DNA of 64,000 bases from an uncultured Caulobacter sp. (GTDB lineage: Bacteria; Pseudomonadota; Alphaproteobacteria; Caulobacterales; Caulobacteraceae): assembly GCA_937925635.1 (NCBI GenBank), contig CALALX010000028.1, positions 92,609-156,608 on the forward strand, written 5' to 3'. The notes under the pieces were generated by a model. It saw only the letters and a list, made by a program, of their open reading frames with translations, had not been told where the DNA came from and did no database searches. Each line of letters begins with the position of its first letter. Within the stretch, counting starts at the first letter, position 1. The position numbers and the translations under genes are program-made. Below are positions 26,290 through 34,610 of the stretch, piece after piece.

Positions 26290-26988
26290 ATGGCGCGCCA
26301 CCTCGTCCTCGACACCGAGACCACCGGCCTTGATCCCAAGACAGGCCATCGGCTGATCGAGATCGCCTGTGTCGAGGTCATCGATTTCATCCCGACGGCG
26401 CGCAATTTCCACCGGTACGTCCATCCGGAGCGCGAAATCGACGCCGACGCTGAGCGCGTGCACGGCATTTCCCTGGCCTTCCTGAAGGACAAGCCGCGCT
26501 TTCACGAGATCGTCGACGACTTCCTCGCGTTCGTCGGCGACGATCCGATCGTCGCTCACAACGCGCCCTTCGACCGTGGGTTCGTCAACGCCGAGCTGGC
26601 GCGGATCGGACGAACGCCACCGCCCGATGATCGCTGGATCGACACCCTGGCGCTGGCCAAGAAGAAGTTTCCGGGAATGTACAATTCCCTCGACGCGCTC
26701 TGTAAGCGGATGAAGATCTCACTGGCCTCGCGCGACAAGCACGGGGCGCTGATCGACGCCGAGTTGCTGGCGGCCGTCTATCTGGAGCTGCAGGGCGGCA
26801 AGGAACGGGCGCTGGACCTGACCATGGGGGCCGTCGAACGGGCCACCGCCGCCGTTCAGGCCATCGCGTACGGCGCCAGGCCTCGTCCGCTCGCGCCACG
26901 CTCGACCGTCGACGAACGCGCCGCCCACGAAGCCTTCGTGCGCGGCGTGCTCAAGGACAAGGCCGTCTGGCTGAAATACGGGATCTAA
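26290..26988 (+). CDS. dnaQ: DNA polymerase III subunit epsilon (proofreading exonuclease)
   Basis: The 232-residue DEDDh exonuclease has Exo I LDTETTGLDP (Asp8, Glu10), Exo II VAHNAPFDRGFVN and Exo III near LASRDKHGALIDAELLA (His and Asp). The C-terminal tail probably binds the polymerase alpha subunit. The ATG at 26290 begins MARHLVLDTET; an upstream frame extension overlaps coaE and lacks homology. It ends the dikinase regulator-maf-aroE-coaE-dnaQ run and converges on secB. Confidence 0.96.
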   Translation: MARHLVLDTETTGLDPKTGHRLIEIACVEVIDFIPTARNFHRYVHPEREIDADAERVHGISLAFLKDKPRFHEIVDDFLAFVGDDPIVAHNAPFDRGFVNAELARIGRTPPPDDRWIDTLALAKKKFPGMYNSLDALCKRMKISLASRDKHGALIDAELLAAVYLELQGGKERALDLTMGAVERATAAVQAIAYGARPRPLAPRSTVDERAAHEAFVRGVLKDKAVWLKYGI

Positions 26989-27051
26989 GTCCGGCCCGCT
27001 GATCCTTGCCAACCCGACGACGCCGTGGCGGCGAGGGGCCGGTTGGAGGAC

Positions 27052-27543
27052 TCAGGCGTTGCCGACAAGGCCGCTGTCGCCCTGCGACTTGCGGGCCGCG
27101 TAGACCCCGGCGAAATCGATCGGATCCAGCTGGAAGGGCGGGAAGCCGCCTTCGCTCGTGACGTCGGCGATCAGCCGGCGCGCGTACGGGAACAGGAACC
27201 GCGGGCACTCGATCATCAGCACGGGCTCCAGCTCGGCTTCCGGGATTCCGCTGATCGCGAAGAGGCCGCCGTAGAGCAGTTCGACGTGAAAGGCGACCTT
27301 GTCGCCCCGCGTGGCTTGGGCGGAGAGCTTGAGGTCGACTTCGAACAATCCGTCCTGGCGACCGCGCGCGTTCATCTCGACGCCGATGTCGATCTGCGGC
27401 TGCAGACCGGCGGGATCGGCGCGCAGGGATTCCGGGGCGAGAGGGTTCTCGAACGAGAAGTCGCGCACGAACTGCGCGAGGATGCGGAAACCGGGCTGGG
27501 CTTCGGCGCCGTTCTCGGCGGGCGCGGTGGACGTATCGCTCAT
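27052..27543 (-). CDS. secB: Protein-export chaperone SecB
   Basis: The 163-residue homotetrameric chaperone keeps preproteins unfolded and passes them to SecA. It contains ILAQFVRDFSFENP, the LKLSAQA segment, YGGLFAISG and the C-terminal CPRFLFPYARRLIADVTSEG and GGFPPFQLDPIDF blocks read in parts. The ATG at 27543 begins MSDTSTAPAENG; the longer frame overlaps the divergent Tim44-like gene. The 169-base gap to that gene holds both promoters. Confidence 0.96.
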   Translation of the reverse strand: MSDTSTAPAENGAEAQPGFRILAQFVRDFSFENPLAPESLRADPAGLQPQIDIGVEMNARGRQDGLFEVDLKLSAQATRGDKVAFHVELLYGGLFAISGIPEAELEPVLMIECPRFLFPYARRLIADVTSEGGFPPFQLDPIDFAGVYAARKSQGDSGLVGNA

Positions 27544-27712
27544 GGGTGATTCACGTTCCCGGACGTAGACAGATGTCCTCGCCCGACCGCGGGCGCGACA
27601 ATATGAAGGCGCGCTGCTATCACGCGCACCCCGCCCGCGCAACGGCGGCCCCCTTACGCGGGCGTCAGCCCGTCCTATATTCGCGCTGGGGGATATCGGA
27701 GACGCAACAGAC

Positions 27713-28330
27713 GTGAAGTACCTCTTGCTGGTCATATTCGCCGTGCTCACCGCCGTGGTCCTGTACCAGCTTTATGCCGTGCTCGGCCGCCGCATCGGCC
27801 GCCAGCCCGAGGACAACCAGCTGCGACCCGAACGCGTCGCCGGTCCCGGCGAGCCGGCCCCGGCGCTCGATCCCGTCGAGCCGGAAGGCGTCACGCCCAA
27901 CGGACTTCTGGCGATCCGCGCCAAGGATCCCGCCTTCGAGGCGGGGCGCTTCCTGGACGGCGCTCGCCAGGCCTACGAGATGATCGTCATCGCCTTCGCG
28001 GCCGGTGATCGCGCCACCCTTGGCAACCTGCTCGCGCCCGGCGTGGCCGAGAGCTTCAACGCCGCGATTGACGCGCGCGAGGCCGAGGGCCGCACCGAAC
28101 GGGTGGAGTTCCTGCACGCGCCGCGCGCCGATCTCGATCATATTGACGTGGAGGGCGACATCGCCCGGATCGTGGTCCGATTCCTGGGCGAGTTCCGCTC
28201 CCGCACAAAGGGTCCGGAAGGGGAGGCGGTCGACGATCGCCGCACCGCCGAACTGTGGACCTTCGAACGCAATCTTAAGAGCCGCGACCCCAACTGGACC
28301 CTGGTTCACGTGGACGCCGCGGAGGCGTAA
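27713..28330 (+). CDS. Tim44-like membrane-anchored protein
   Basis: The 205-residue product has one N-terminal membrane segment (LLLVIFAVLTAVVLYQLYAVLG), a linker and a C-terminal Tim44 domain with FLDGARQAYEMIVIAFAAGDR, LLAPGVAESF and WTFERNLKSRDPNW. Caulobacter has a Tim44 homologue described as TimA, related to the mitochondrial import motor protein, and this is likely the equivalent. The start is a GTG at 27713. It is divergent from secB and its stop overlaps the mltA start (TAATG). Confidence 0.88.
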   Translation: MKYLLLVIFAVLTAVVLYQLYAVLGRRIGRQPEDNQLRPERVAGPGEPAPALDPVEPEGVTPNGLLAIRAKDPAFEAGRFLDGARQAYEMIVIAFAAGDRATLGNLLAPGVAESFNAAIDAREAEGRTERVEFLHAPRADLDHIDVEGDIARIVVRFLGEFRSRTKGPEGEAVDDRRTAELWTFERNLKSRDPNWTLVHVDAAEA

Positions 28331-29463
28331 TGCGCATTCGGGTTCTCGGCGCGGCGGTGCTGATGCTCATCCTGGCCGCCTGCGCGACGCCGAGGACCGG
28401 CGGACCGGCGGTCGCGCCGCCGCCGCCGCCGGTCCAGCCGCCGCATCCCGCGCCGACCCCGGTTCCGACGCCGCCCGGACCCCTCGTAACATTCGCCGAT
28501 CTGCCTGGCTGGGAGACGGAGGATCACCTCGCCGCTCTGGACAGCTGGCGGCGGACCTGCGGCGTCGCCAAGGACCCTGACGCTGTCGCAGCCTGTCGCA
28601 AGGCCCGGGCCCTCGGGCCGATCGACGGGATGGCGGCCCGTCGCTTTCTCGAGGCCAACTTCCAGCCCGAGGTCGTCGGGGATGCCGGCCTGCTGACGGC
28701 CTATTTCGCGCCGGTCTACGAGGCGCGTCTGTCGCGCCGCGATGGGTTTACCGCGCCGGTCCGCGCCAGGCCTTCGGATCTGGTGATGAACGGCCCGTCC
28801 GAGGTGGTGCAGGTCGACGGCGACAGGACTCGTCCCTATCCCGATCGCGCCGCGATCGAGGCGACCGAACCTGAGGTGGTGCTGGCCTGGATGAGGCCCG
28901 AGGACCTGTTTTTCCTGCAGATCCAGGGCTCAGGCGTGCTGGTCCTGCCGGACGGGACCCGCAAGCGGGCCGCCTTCGCCGCCCATAATGGCAGGCCGTT
29001 CGTCGGGATCGCCAGGCCAATGCGCGAAAGGGGCCTGCTGAAGGACTCCGACACGTCGGGAGACGCCATCCGACGCTGGCTGGCCGATCATGCCGGGGAG
29101 GACGCCGAGGAGATCATGCGCCTGAACCCGCGCTACGTGTTCTTCAAGATGAGCGACGACGACGGGCGCGAAGCCGTCGGCGCGGCCAACCTGCCCCTGC
29201 CGGCGGGCCGTTCCATCGCCGTGGATCTGTCGCGCCACGACCTTGGCGAGTTGTTCTGGATCGACGCCAGCGCACCGGTGTTGACCGGCGCCTTCCCGAC
29301 CTACCGCCGCGCCGTGGTGGCGCTGGACACGGGCGGCGCCATCAAGGGTCAGGTCCGGGCCGACCTCTACATGGGCACCGGCGACGCCGCCGGCGTAGAA
29401 GCCGGCCGCGTGCGCCACACCCTGCGCATGTGGCGGCTGGCGCCCGTTCCCGCCGGCTCTTGA
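28330..29463 (+). CDS. mltA: Membrane-bound lytic transglycosylase MltA
   Basis: The 377-residue lipoprotein (lipobox LAAC at about 16-19) has a Pro-rich linker and then the MltA domain. Recognisable parts are GLLTAYFAPVYEARLSRR, the 3D-domain catalytic region with LSRHDLGELFWIDAS and GAIKGQVRADLYMGTGDAAG (the family's aspartate). It cleaves peptidoglycan glycan strands in the periplasm. It is coupled to the Tim44-like gene and followed closely by the smr-domain gene. Confidence 0.94.
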   Translation: MRIRVLGAAVLMLILAACATPRTGGPAVAPPPPPVQPPHPAPTPVPTPPGPLVTFADLPGWETEDHLAALDSWRRTCGVAKDPDAVAACRKARALGPIDGMAARRFLEANFQPEVVGDAGLLTAYFAPVYEARLSRRDGFTAPVRARPSDLVMNGPSEVVQVDGDRTRPYPDRAAIEATEPEVVLAWMRPEDLFFLQIQGSGVLVLPDGTRKRAAFAAHNGRPFVGIARPMRERGLLKDSDTSGDAIRRWLADHAGEDAEEIMRLNPRYVFFKMSDDDGREAVGAANLPLPAGRSIAVDLSRHDLGELFWIDASAPVLTGAFPTYRRAVVALDTGGAIKGQVRADLYMGTGDAAGVEAGRVRHTLRMWRLAPVPAGS

Positions 29464-29470
29464 GGCTGTC

Positions 29471-29995
29471 GTGGTCCGGAGACTGAATCCCGAGGAGACG
29501 CGGCTCTGGAGCCGTGTGGCCGAGACGGTGAAGCTCCGCCCGGGTCGTTCGATCCCCAAGGCGGCGACGGAGGCGCCCGCCCCGCCGCCAGACCCCGCCG
29601 CCCCGCCGGCGCGCCTGCCGGTTCAGCCCGGGACCAAGGTCTCTCGGCCGAAGGCGGCGAGACCGCCTGATCCCATCGAGCCCGGCCGAAAGCGCCGCCT
29701 TGTCCGTGGTCGCGAGCCGCTTGAGGTCCGCATCGACCTGCACTTCATGACCCATGACCGTGCGAAGGCGGCGCTCGAAGCCTTCATCCTGCGCGCCTTC
29801 GAAGAGGGTATCCGCGAAGTGTTGGTCATCACCGGCAAGGGAACCCTGGGCGAGGGCATCCTGCGCCGGCAGACGCCGGAATGGCTGGCCGCGCCGCCGC
29901 TACGCGCGGTCGTCGCCGGCGTTTCGAAGGCCGACCGCCGGCATGGCGGCGACGGCGCCCTCTACGTGGCGCTCAAGGGAAAATCACGCGTTTGA
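29471..29995 (+). CDS. Smr-domain protein (DNA/RNA endonuclease-like)
   Basis: The 174-residue product has a basic, proline-rich N-terminal half (PEPAPPP-type linker) and a C-terminal Smr domain with RIDLHFMTHDRAKAALEAF, the VITGKG loop and GDGALYVALK. The LDxH and GxG motifs are seen in MutS2 and SmrA nucleases; activity is not shown by sequence alone. The start is a GTG seven bases after mltA. Confidence 0.9.
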   Translation: MVRRLNPEETRLWSRVAETVKLRPGRSIPKAATEAPAPPPDPAAPPARLPVQPGTKVSRPKAARPPDPIEPGRKRRLVRGREPLEVRIDLHFMTHDRAKAALEAFILRAFEEGIREVLVITGKGTLGEGILRRQTPEWLAAPPLRAVVAGVSKADRRHGGDGALYVALKGKSRV

Positions 29996-30062
29996 CGCGA
30001 GGTCATACTGGAAGGCCTCCCGGGGCGGCGGCATAGTCCAGCGAAGAACCGGGGTTTCTGTG

Positions 30063-31562
30063 ATGAGCGAACGACTTCTGGTGATCGGGGCCGGCATGGC
30101 GGGCCTGTTCACGGCCCTGGCGCTTGGCGGGTCGGGACGGCGGATCGATGTCCTGGAGCGCGATCCGGCCGCGCCCGACGGCGGCGCCGACGAAGCGTTC
30201 GAGGCCTGGAGCCGGCGCGGCGTCGGCCACTTGCGGCACAGCCATGCCTTCCTCGCGCGGCTTCGGCGGATCATCGCCGACCGGCATCCTGACCTGTTGG
30301 AGGACCTGCGCGCCGCCGGCGTGCAGGAACTGAACTTCTTCGACGGCCTGACCGAACAGGCCCGGGCGAAGTACCGGCCTCAGCCCGAGGACAGCCAGCT
30401 CACCGTGCTGACCAGCCGGCGCACGACGCTGGAGCTGGTTTTGCGCCGCTACGTCGAGCGCATGCCGTCGGTGCAGATCCGAAGCGGCGTCAATGTGATC
30501 GGCCTGCTCGGCGAGCGCGACGACGAGGGCCGCTTCGTCTGCCGTGGTCTGACCCTTGAAGACGCCGATGGTCGTCGGGACGAGGAGGCCGACATCGTCG
30601 TCGACGGCGCGGGCCGGCTCTCGCAGGCGTTCGAATGGCTGGAGGCGGCCGGCGTGAACACGCCCGAGACCTCCGAGGACGCCGGGATACTCTACTACAC
30701 GCGGCACTGGCGTCTGCGCCCCGGGAAGAGCGAGCCGCCGCGCGGCGGTCCGCCGGGGGCGGGTGATCTGGGCTTCATCAAGTACGGCGTCTTCCCGGCC
30801 GACAACGGCTGCTTCTCGATCACCCTGGCGGTGCCCGAGATCGAGGAGACGATGCGCAAGGCGATCATGCACCCGGAAGTGTTCGATGGTGTTTGCGCGC
30901 AGATTCCGGGCGTCGCCCGGTGGACCGACACCGAACTGTCCGAGCCGGTCAGCAAGGTGTTCGGCATGGGCGACCTGAAGAGCCGTTGGCGTGACACCGC
31001 GCCGGGCGGCAAGCCGCTGGCGCTCAACCTGTTCTTCGTCGGCGACGGTCTGATCCGGACCAATCCCCTCTACGGTCGCGGCTGTTCGTTCGCGGCCATC
31101 GAGGCCGATTCCCTGCGGCAGGTGCTCGAGGCCCACAAGCGCCCGGCCGCGCGCGCGATCGCCTATCAAGAGGCTGTCGACCGTGAGCTGAAGCCCTATT
31201 ACGAGGCGATGCTGACCCAGGACCGGATCGCGATCCGCCGGGCCCGCCAGACGCTGAAGGGCGGGCAGCAGCCCGGATTCAAGGCGCTGCTGGCGCGGAG
31301 CTTCGCCAACGACGCCATCACGCCGGCGTTGCGGTCGGATCCGGCGCTGCTGCGCGAGTTCATGCGCGGATTCCACATGCTGGAGCCGAGCGACGCCTGG
31401 CTCAAGCGCCCGGCCAACATGGCCAAGGTGCTCAGGACCTGGGCGACGCCCAAGCCGGCTAAAGCCGTCCACTATCCGCCCCGCCTGGGGCCGCGGCGAT
31501 CGGAGATGTTCGAGGCCCTGGGCTTGTCGGCCACTGCGGACGCGGAGCGGTTGGGGCTCTAG
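30063..31562 (+). CDS. FAD-dependent oxidoreductase of unknown substrate
   Basis: The 499-residue product has an N-terminal FAD-binding motif GAGMAG at 9-14 with IDVLERD closing the fold, and a later VFADG-like segment FVGDGLIRTNPLYGRGCSFA that positions flavin as in squalene epoxidase and halogenase-like monooxygenases. RRGVGHLRHSHAFLARL resembles a motif common in this uncharacterised branch. No partner reductase or pathway gene is adjacent. The ATG at 30063 removes 103 residues of a frame overlapping the smr gene. Confidence 0.85.
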   Translation: MSERLLVIGAGMAGLFTALALGGSGRRIDVLERDPAAPDGGADEAFEAWSRRGVGHLRHSHAFLARLRRIIADRHPDLLEDLRAAGVQELNFFDGLTEQARAKYRPQPEDSQLTVLTSRRTTLELVLRRYVERMPSVQIRSGVNVIGLLGERDDEGRFVCRGLTLEDADGRRDEEADIVVDGAGRLSQAFEWLEAAGVNTPETSEDAGILYYTRHWRLRPGKSEPPRGGPPGAGDLGFIKYGVFPADNGCFSITLAVPEIEETMRKAIMHPEVFDGVCAQIPGVARWTDTELSEPVSKVFGMGDLKSRWRDTAPGGKPLALNLFFVGDGLIRTNPLYGRGCSFAAIEADSLRQVLEAHKRPAARAIAYQEAVDRELKPYYEAMLTQDRIAIRRARQTLKGGQQPGFKALLARSFANDAITPALRSDPALLREFMRGFHMLEPSDAWLKRPANMAKVLRTWATPKPAKAVHYPPRLGPRRSEMFEALGLSATADAERLGL

Positions 31563-31879
31563 CTTCGGCCCGCCTTCTCCGAGATGCCGGATTGGCCTTC
31601 ACGAGCCTCGAGCCGGGCGGCCACGGCATCCAACGGCACCTCGCTCGCGGCCAGAAGGGCCAGAAGATGATAGAGAACGTCGGCGCTCTCGGCGGCGAGC
31701 GCGTCCTTGTCCTTCAGCGTCGCGGCGATCACCGCTTCGACGGCTTCCTCGCCCAGCTTCTTGGCGGCCAGGGACGGGTCGGCCAGCAGCCGGGCGGTCC
31801 AGGAGGCGGACGGGTCTGCGCCCTTGCGAGCCTCGATGGTGGCGGCCAGGCGGTCGAGGACCTCGCTCAAGCGGCTCAT
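31559..31879 (-). CDS. hisE: Phosphoribosyl-ATP pyrophosphatase
   Basis: This 106-residue all-helical enzyme performs step 2 of histidine synthesis. It contains LDRLAATIEARK, SWTARLL, KKLGEEAVEAVIAA and SADVLYHLLALL, the usual Mg-binding Glu/Asp pattern. Its start overlaps the hisF stop by four bases (ATGA). hisI, which does step 3 and is fused to hisE in many bacteria, is not here. Confidence 0.95.
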   Translation of the reverse strand: MSRLSEVLDRLAATIEARKGADPSASWTARLLADPSLAAKKLGEEAVEAVIAATLKDKDALAAESADVLYHLLALLAASEVPLDAVAARLEAREGQSGISEKAGRS

Positions 31880-32649
31880 GCGGCGTCTCCTGTCAGGCGG
31901 ACCGGCACCCCCGCGGCGGCCATCGCCCGCTTGGCGTCGCCGATGGAGACCTCGCCGAAGTGGAAGATCGAGGCGGCCAGCACCGCGTCGGCGTGGCCCT
32001 GGGTCACCGCCTCGACCAGATGCCGGGCCTCGCCCGCCCCGCCGCTGGCGATGACCGGCACGCTCACCGCGTCGGTGACCGCGCGCAGCAGGCCGATGTC
32101 GTAGCCGGTCTTGGCCCCGTCGCGGTCCATCGAGGTCAGCAGGATCTCGCCCGCCCCCTTCTCGACCGCCTGCGCGGCGAACGCCACGGCGTCGAGGCCG
32201 GTATCGTTGCGGCCGCCGTAGGTGAAGATGTTCCAGCCGCCATCGGGGCGCGCTTTGGCGTCCACGGCCACGACGACGCACTGGCTGCCGAAGGCGTCGG
32301 CCATGGCCGCGATCAGGTCGGGGTTCTCCACCGCCGCGGTGTTGATCGAGACCTTGTCGGCGCCGGCGCGCAGCAGGGCGCGGGCGCTGTCGACCGAGCG
32401 CACGCCCCCGCCGACCGACACCGGCATGAAGCAGACATCGGCGGTCCGGGCCACGACGTCGAGGATCGCGCCGCGGCCCTCGTGGCTGGCGGTGATGTCG
32501 AGGAACATCAGTTCGTCGGCCCCGGCCGCGTCATAGGCTCGCGCCTGCTCGACCGGATCGCCGGCGTCGCGCAGGGCCACGAAGTTGACGCCCTTCACGA
32601 CACGGCCGTCCTTGACGTCCAGGCAGGGAATGACGCGGACCTTGAGCAT
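31876..32649 (-). CDS. hisF: Imidazole glycerol phosphate synthase subunit HisF
   Basis: The 257-residue barrel subunit makes imidazole glycerol phosphate and AICAR using ammonia from HisH. It begins MLKVRVIPCLDVKDGRVVKGV (Asp11) and has the ADELMFLDITAS (second phosphate site), SVGGGVRS, and LTSMDRDGAKTGYD (Asp130 equivalent) motifs. It overlaps hisA by one base and hisE by four. Confidence 0.97.
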   Translation of the reverse strand: MLKVRVIPCLDVKDGRVVKGVNFVALRDAGDPVEQARAYDAAGADELMFLDITASHEGRGAILDVVARTADVCFMPVSVGGGVRSVDSARALLRAGADKVSINTAAVENPDLIAAMADAFGSQCVVVAVDAKARPDGGWNIFTYGGRNDTGLDAVAFAAQAVEKGAGEILLTSMDRDGAKTGYDIGLLRAVTDAVSVPVIASGGAGEARHLVEAVTQGHADAVLAASIFHFGEVSIGDAKRAMAAAGVPVRLTGDAA

Positions 32650-33374
32650 CAGCCCCCCGCGATCTTCAGGGCCTGGGCCGGATCGACCGCGCCCTCGTAG
32701 AGCGAGCGGCCGAGCACGGCGCCGGCGATCGGCGCGCCTGACCGGGCCTTCAGCAACTCGATGTCGCGCACCGAGGCGATGCCGCCCGAGGCGATCACCG
32801 GGATGGTCACGGCGTCAGCCACCTCGCCGACCTGGTCGACATTGACGCCGGTCATGGCGCCGTCGCGGCCGATGTCGGTGACGATCAAGGCCGCGACGCC
32901 CGCGTCCTCGAACCGCTGGGCCATCTCGATGACGCCGACTTCCGAGACGCCGACCCAGCCCTCGGTGGCGACCATGCCGTCGCGGGCGTCGATCGCCACG
33001 GCGATCTGCTCGGGCCATTCGCGCGCGGCGGCCTTGACCAGCGCCGGATCCTTGACGGCGACGGTGCCGAGGATCACCCGATCGACGCCGGCCTCGATCC
33101 AGGCGCCGGCCTGCTCGAGCGTGCGAATGCCGCCGCCCAACTGCATCGGGATGGAGATGGCGCCCAGGATCTCCGCCACCGCCGCGCCGTTGACCGGCCG
33201 CCCTTCGACGGCGCCGTTCAGGTCGACGACGTGCAGCCAGGCGAAGCCCTGCTGCTGGAAGCGCCGCGCCTGGTCGGCCGGCGAGGTGTTGAACACCGTT
33301 TCCTTGTTCAGGTCGCCGTGCAGCAGCCGCACGCAGCGCCCGTCCTTCAGGTCGATGGCGGGGTAGAGGATCAT
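32649..33374 (-). CDS. hisA: Phosphoribosylformimino-AICAR isomerase HisA
   Basis: The 241-residue barrel isomerase begins MILYPAIDLKDGRCVRL with the catalytic Asp8 and has HVVDLNGAVEG, MQLGGGIR and VTDIGRDGAMTGVN (second catalytic Asp). The ATG at 33374 overlaps the hisH stop by four bases; the longer frame upstream is only a shadow of hisH. Confidence 0.97.
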   Translation of the reverse strand: MILYPAIDLKDGRCVRLLHGDLNKETVFNTSPADQARRFQQQGFAWLHVVDLNGAVEGRPVNGAAVAEILGAISIPMQLGGGIRTLEQAGAWIEAGVDRVILGTVAVKDPALVKAAAREWPEQIAVAIDARDGMVATEGWVGVSEVGVIEMAQRFEDAGVAALIVTDIGRDGAMTGVNVDQVGEVADAVTIPVIASGGIASVRDIELLKARSGAPIAGAVLGRSLYEGAVDPAQALKIAGG

Positions 33375-34012
33375 GCGCGCGCCTCCAGGAAGTTCTGCAG
33401 AAGCTTCAGGCCGGCGCCCTGCGACTTCTCGGGGTGGAACTGGACGCCCATGACGTTGTCCTTGACGACAGCCGCCGTGAACCGGCCGCCGTGGTCGGTT
33501 CTGGCCGCGACATGTGACGGATCGTCGGGCGTGAAGGCGAATGAGTGGGTGAAATACATGTGGGCGCCGTCGGTCAGCCCCGACATCAGGGGCGTATCGC
33601 GCACCTCGACCAGATCGTTCCAGCCCATGTGGGGAACCTTGGCGGTCGGCGTGGCGGGCGTCAGGCGCGAGACCTCGCCGGCGATCCAGCCCAGGCCCGG
33701 CGTGACGCCGAACTCCAGCCCGCGATCGGCCAGCAGCTGCATCCCGACGCAGACGCCGAGGAAGGGCGCGCCGCGGCGTATCACCGCCTCGGTCATCGCC
33801 GCGATCAGGCCATCGCGCGCGGCCAGGGCGGCCATGCATGCCGCGAACGCGCCGACGCCCGGCAGCACGATGCGATCGGCCGCCGCCACGACGTCCGGAT
33901 CGGCGGTGACGATGACGCGCGACCGCGCATGCGCCTCCGCCGCCCTGCGGAGGGCCTTTTCGGCCGAGCGAAGGTTGCCCGACCCGTAGTCGATCAGGGC
34001 GACGCTCTGCAT
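33371..34012 (-). CDS. hisH: Imidazole glycerol phosphate synthase subunit HisH
   Basis: The 213-residue class I glutamine amidotransferase subunit releases ammonia for HisF. It has IDYGSGNLRS, LPGVGAFAACM, the nucleophile Cys in FLGVCVGMQLL and the His-Glu pair in GVQFHPEKSQ. It follows hisB by seven bases. Confidence 0.97.
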   Translation of the reverse strand: MQSVALIDYGSGNLRSAEKALRRAAEAHARSRVIVTADPDVVAAADRIVLPGVGAFAACMAALAARDGLIAAMTEAVIRRGAPFLGVCVGMQLLADRGLEFGVTPGLGWIAGEVSRLTPATPTAKVPHMGWNDLVEVRDTPLMSGLTDGAHMYFTHSFAFTPDDPSHVAARTDHGGRFTAAVVKDNVMGVQFHPEKSQGAGLKLLQNFLEARA

Positions 34013-34019
34013 GGGAAGC

Positions 34020-34610
34020 CTAGAGCACGCCCTTGGTCGACGGTGCGCGGCCGTGGGTCTTGGGATCCAGCTCCACCGCTTCGCGGAGGGCGCGGGCCAA
34101 GGCCTTGAAGCCGCTCTCGGCGATATGGTGGGTGTTGTCGCCGTACAGGGTTTCCAGATGCACGCAGGCGCCGGCGTTCATGGCGAAGGCGTGGTGGAAC
34201 TCCTTGAACAGCTCGGTGTCCATGTCGCCGACCTTGGGCCGCGAGAAGTCGACCTTCCAGATCAGGTACGCGCGGTTCGAAAGATCGAGGGCGCAGCGGG
34301 TCAGGGTCTCGTCCATCGGGATGTAGGCGCTGCCGAAGCGGCGGATGCCCTTGAACCCGTCGAGCGCCTGTTTCACCGCCTGGCCCAGCACGATGCCGGT
34401 GTCCTCGACGGTGTGGTGCATGTCGATGTGCAGGTCGCCCTTCGTCTCGACCTTCAGGTCGAAGCCGCCGTGGCGGGCGAAGCCCTCCAGCATATGGTCG
34501 AAGAAGCCGACGCCGGTCGAGATCGTCGACTCGCCGGTCCCGTCGAGATCGATCCAGACGCGGATCTGCGTCTCCTTCGTCTCGCGAACCACTTCGGCCG
34601 TCCGGGCCAT
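34020..34610 (-). CDS. hisB: Imidazoleglycerol-phosphate dehydratase HisB
   Basis: The 196-residue monofunctional dehydratase has STGVGFFDHML, the metal-binding DMHHTVEDTGI, AYIPMDETLTRC and the second metal site GDNTHHIAES. It lacks the phosphatase domain found in the enterobacterial fused enzyme. The ATG at 34610 overlaps the adenosine kinase stop (TGATG), so the kinase gene heads the his operon. Confidence 0.97.
   Translation of the reverse strand: MARTAEVVRETKETQIRVWIDLDGTGESTISTGVGFFDHMLEGFARHGGFDLKVETKGDLHIDMHHTVEDTGIVLGQAVKQALDGFKGIRRFGSAYIPMDETLTRCALDLSNRAYLIWKVDFSRPKVGDMDTELFKEFHHAFAMNAGACVHLETLYGDNTHHIAESGFKALARALREAVELDPKTHGRAPSTKGVL

Noticed and set aside
26992..27046. Inverted repeat CCAACC/GGTTGG between dnaQ and secB
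   Set aside because: The arms are short and the loop is long; a terminator is plausible but not supported enough to list.
28302..28317. parS-like sequence TGGTTCACGTGGACGC
   Set aside because: It matches the parS consensus only partly and is not palindromic, and it lies inside the Tim44-like gene; the two perfect sites explain ParB loading.
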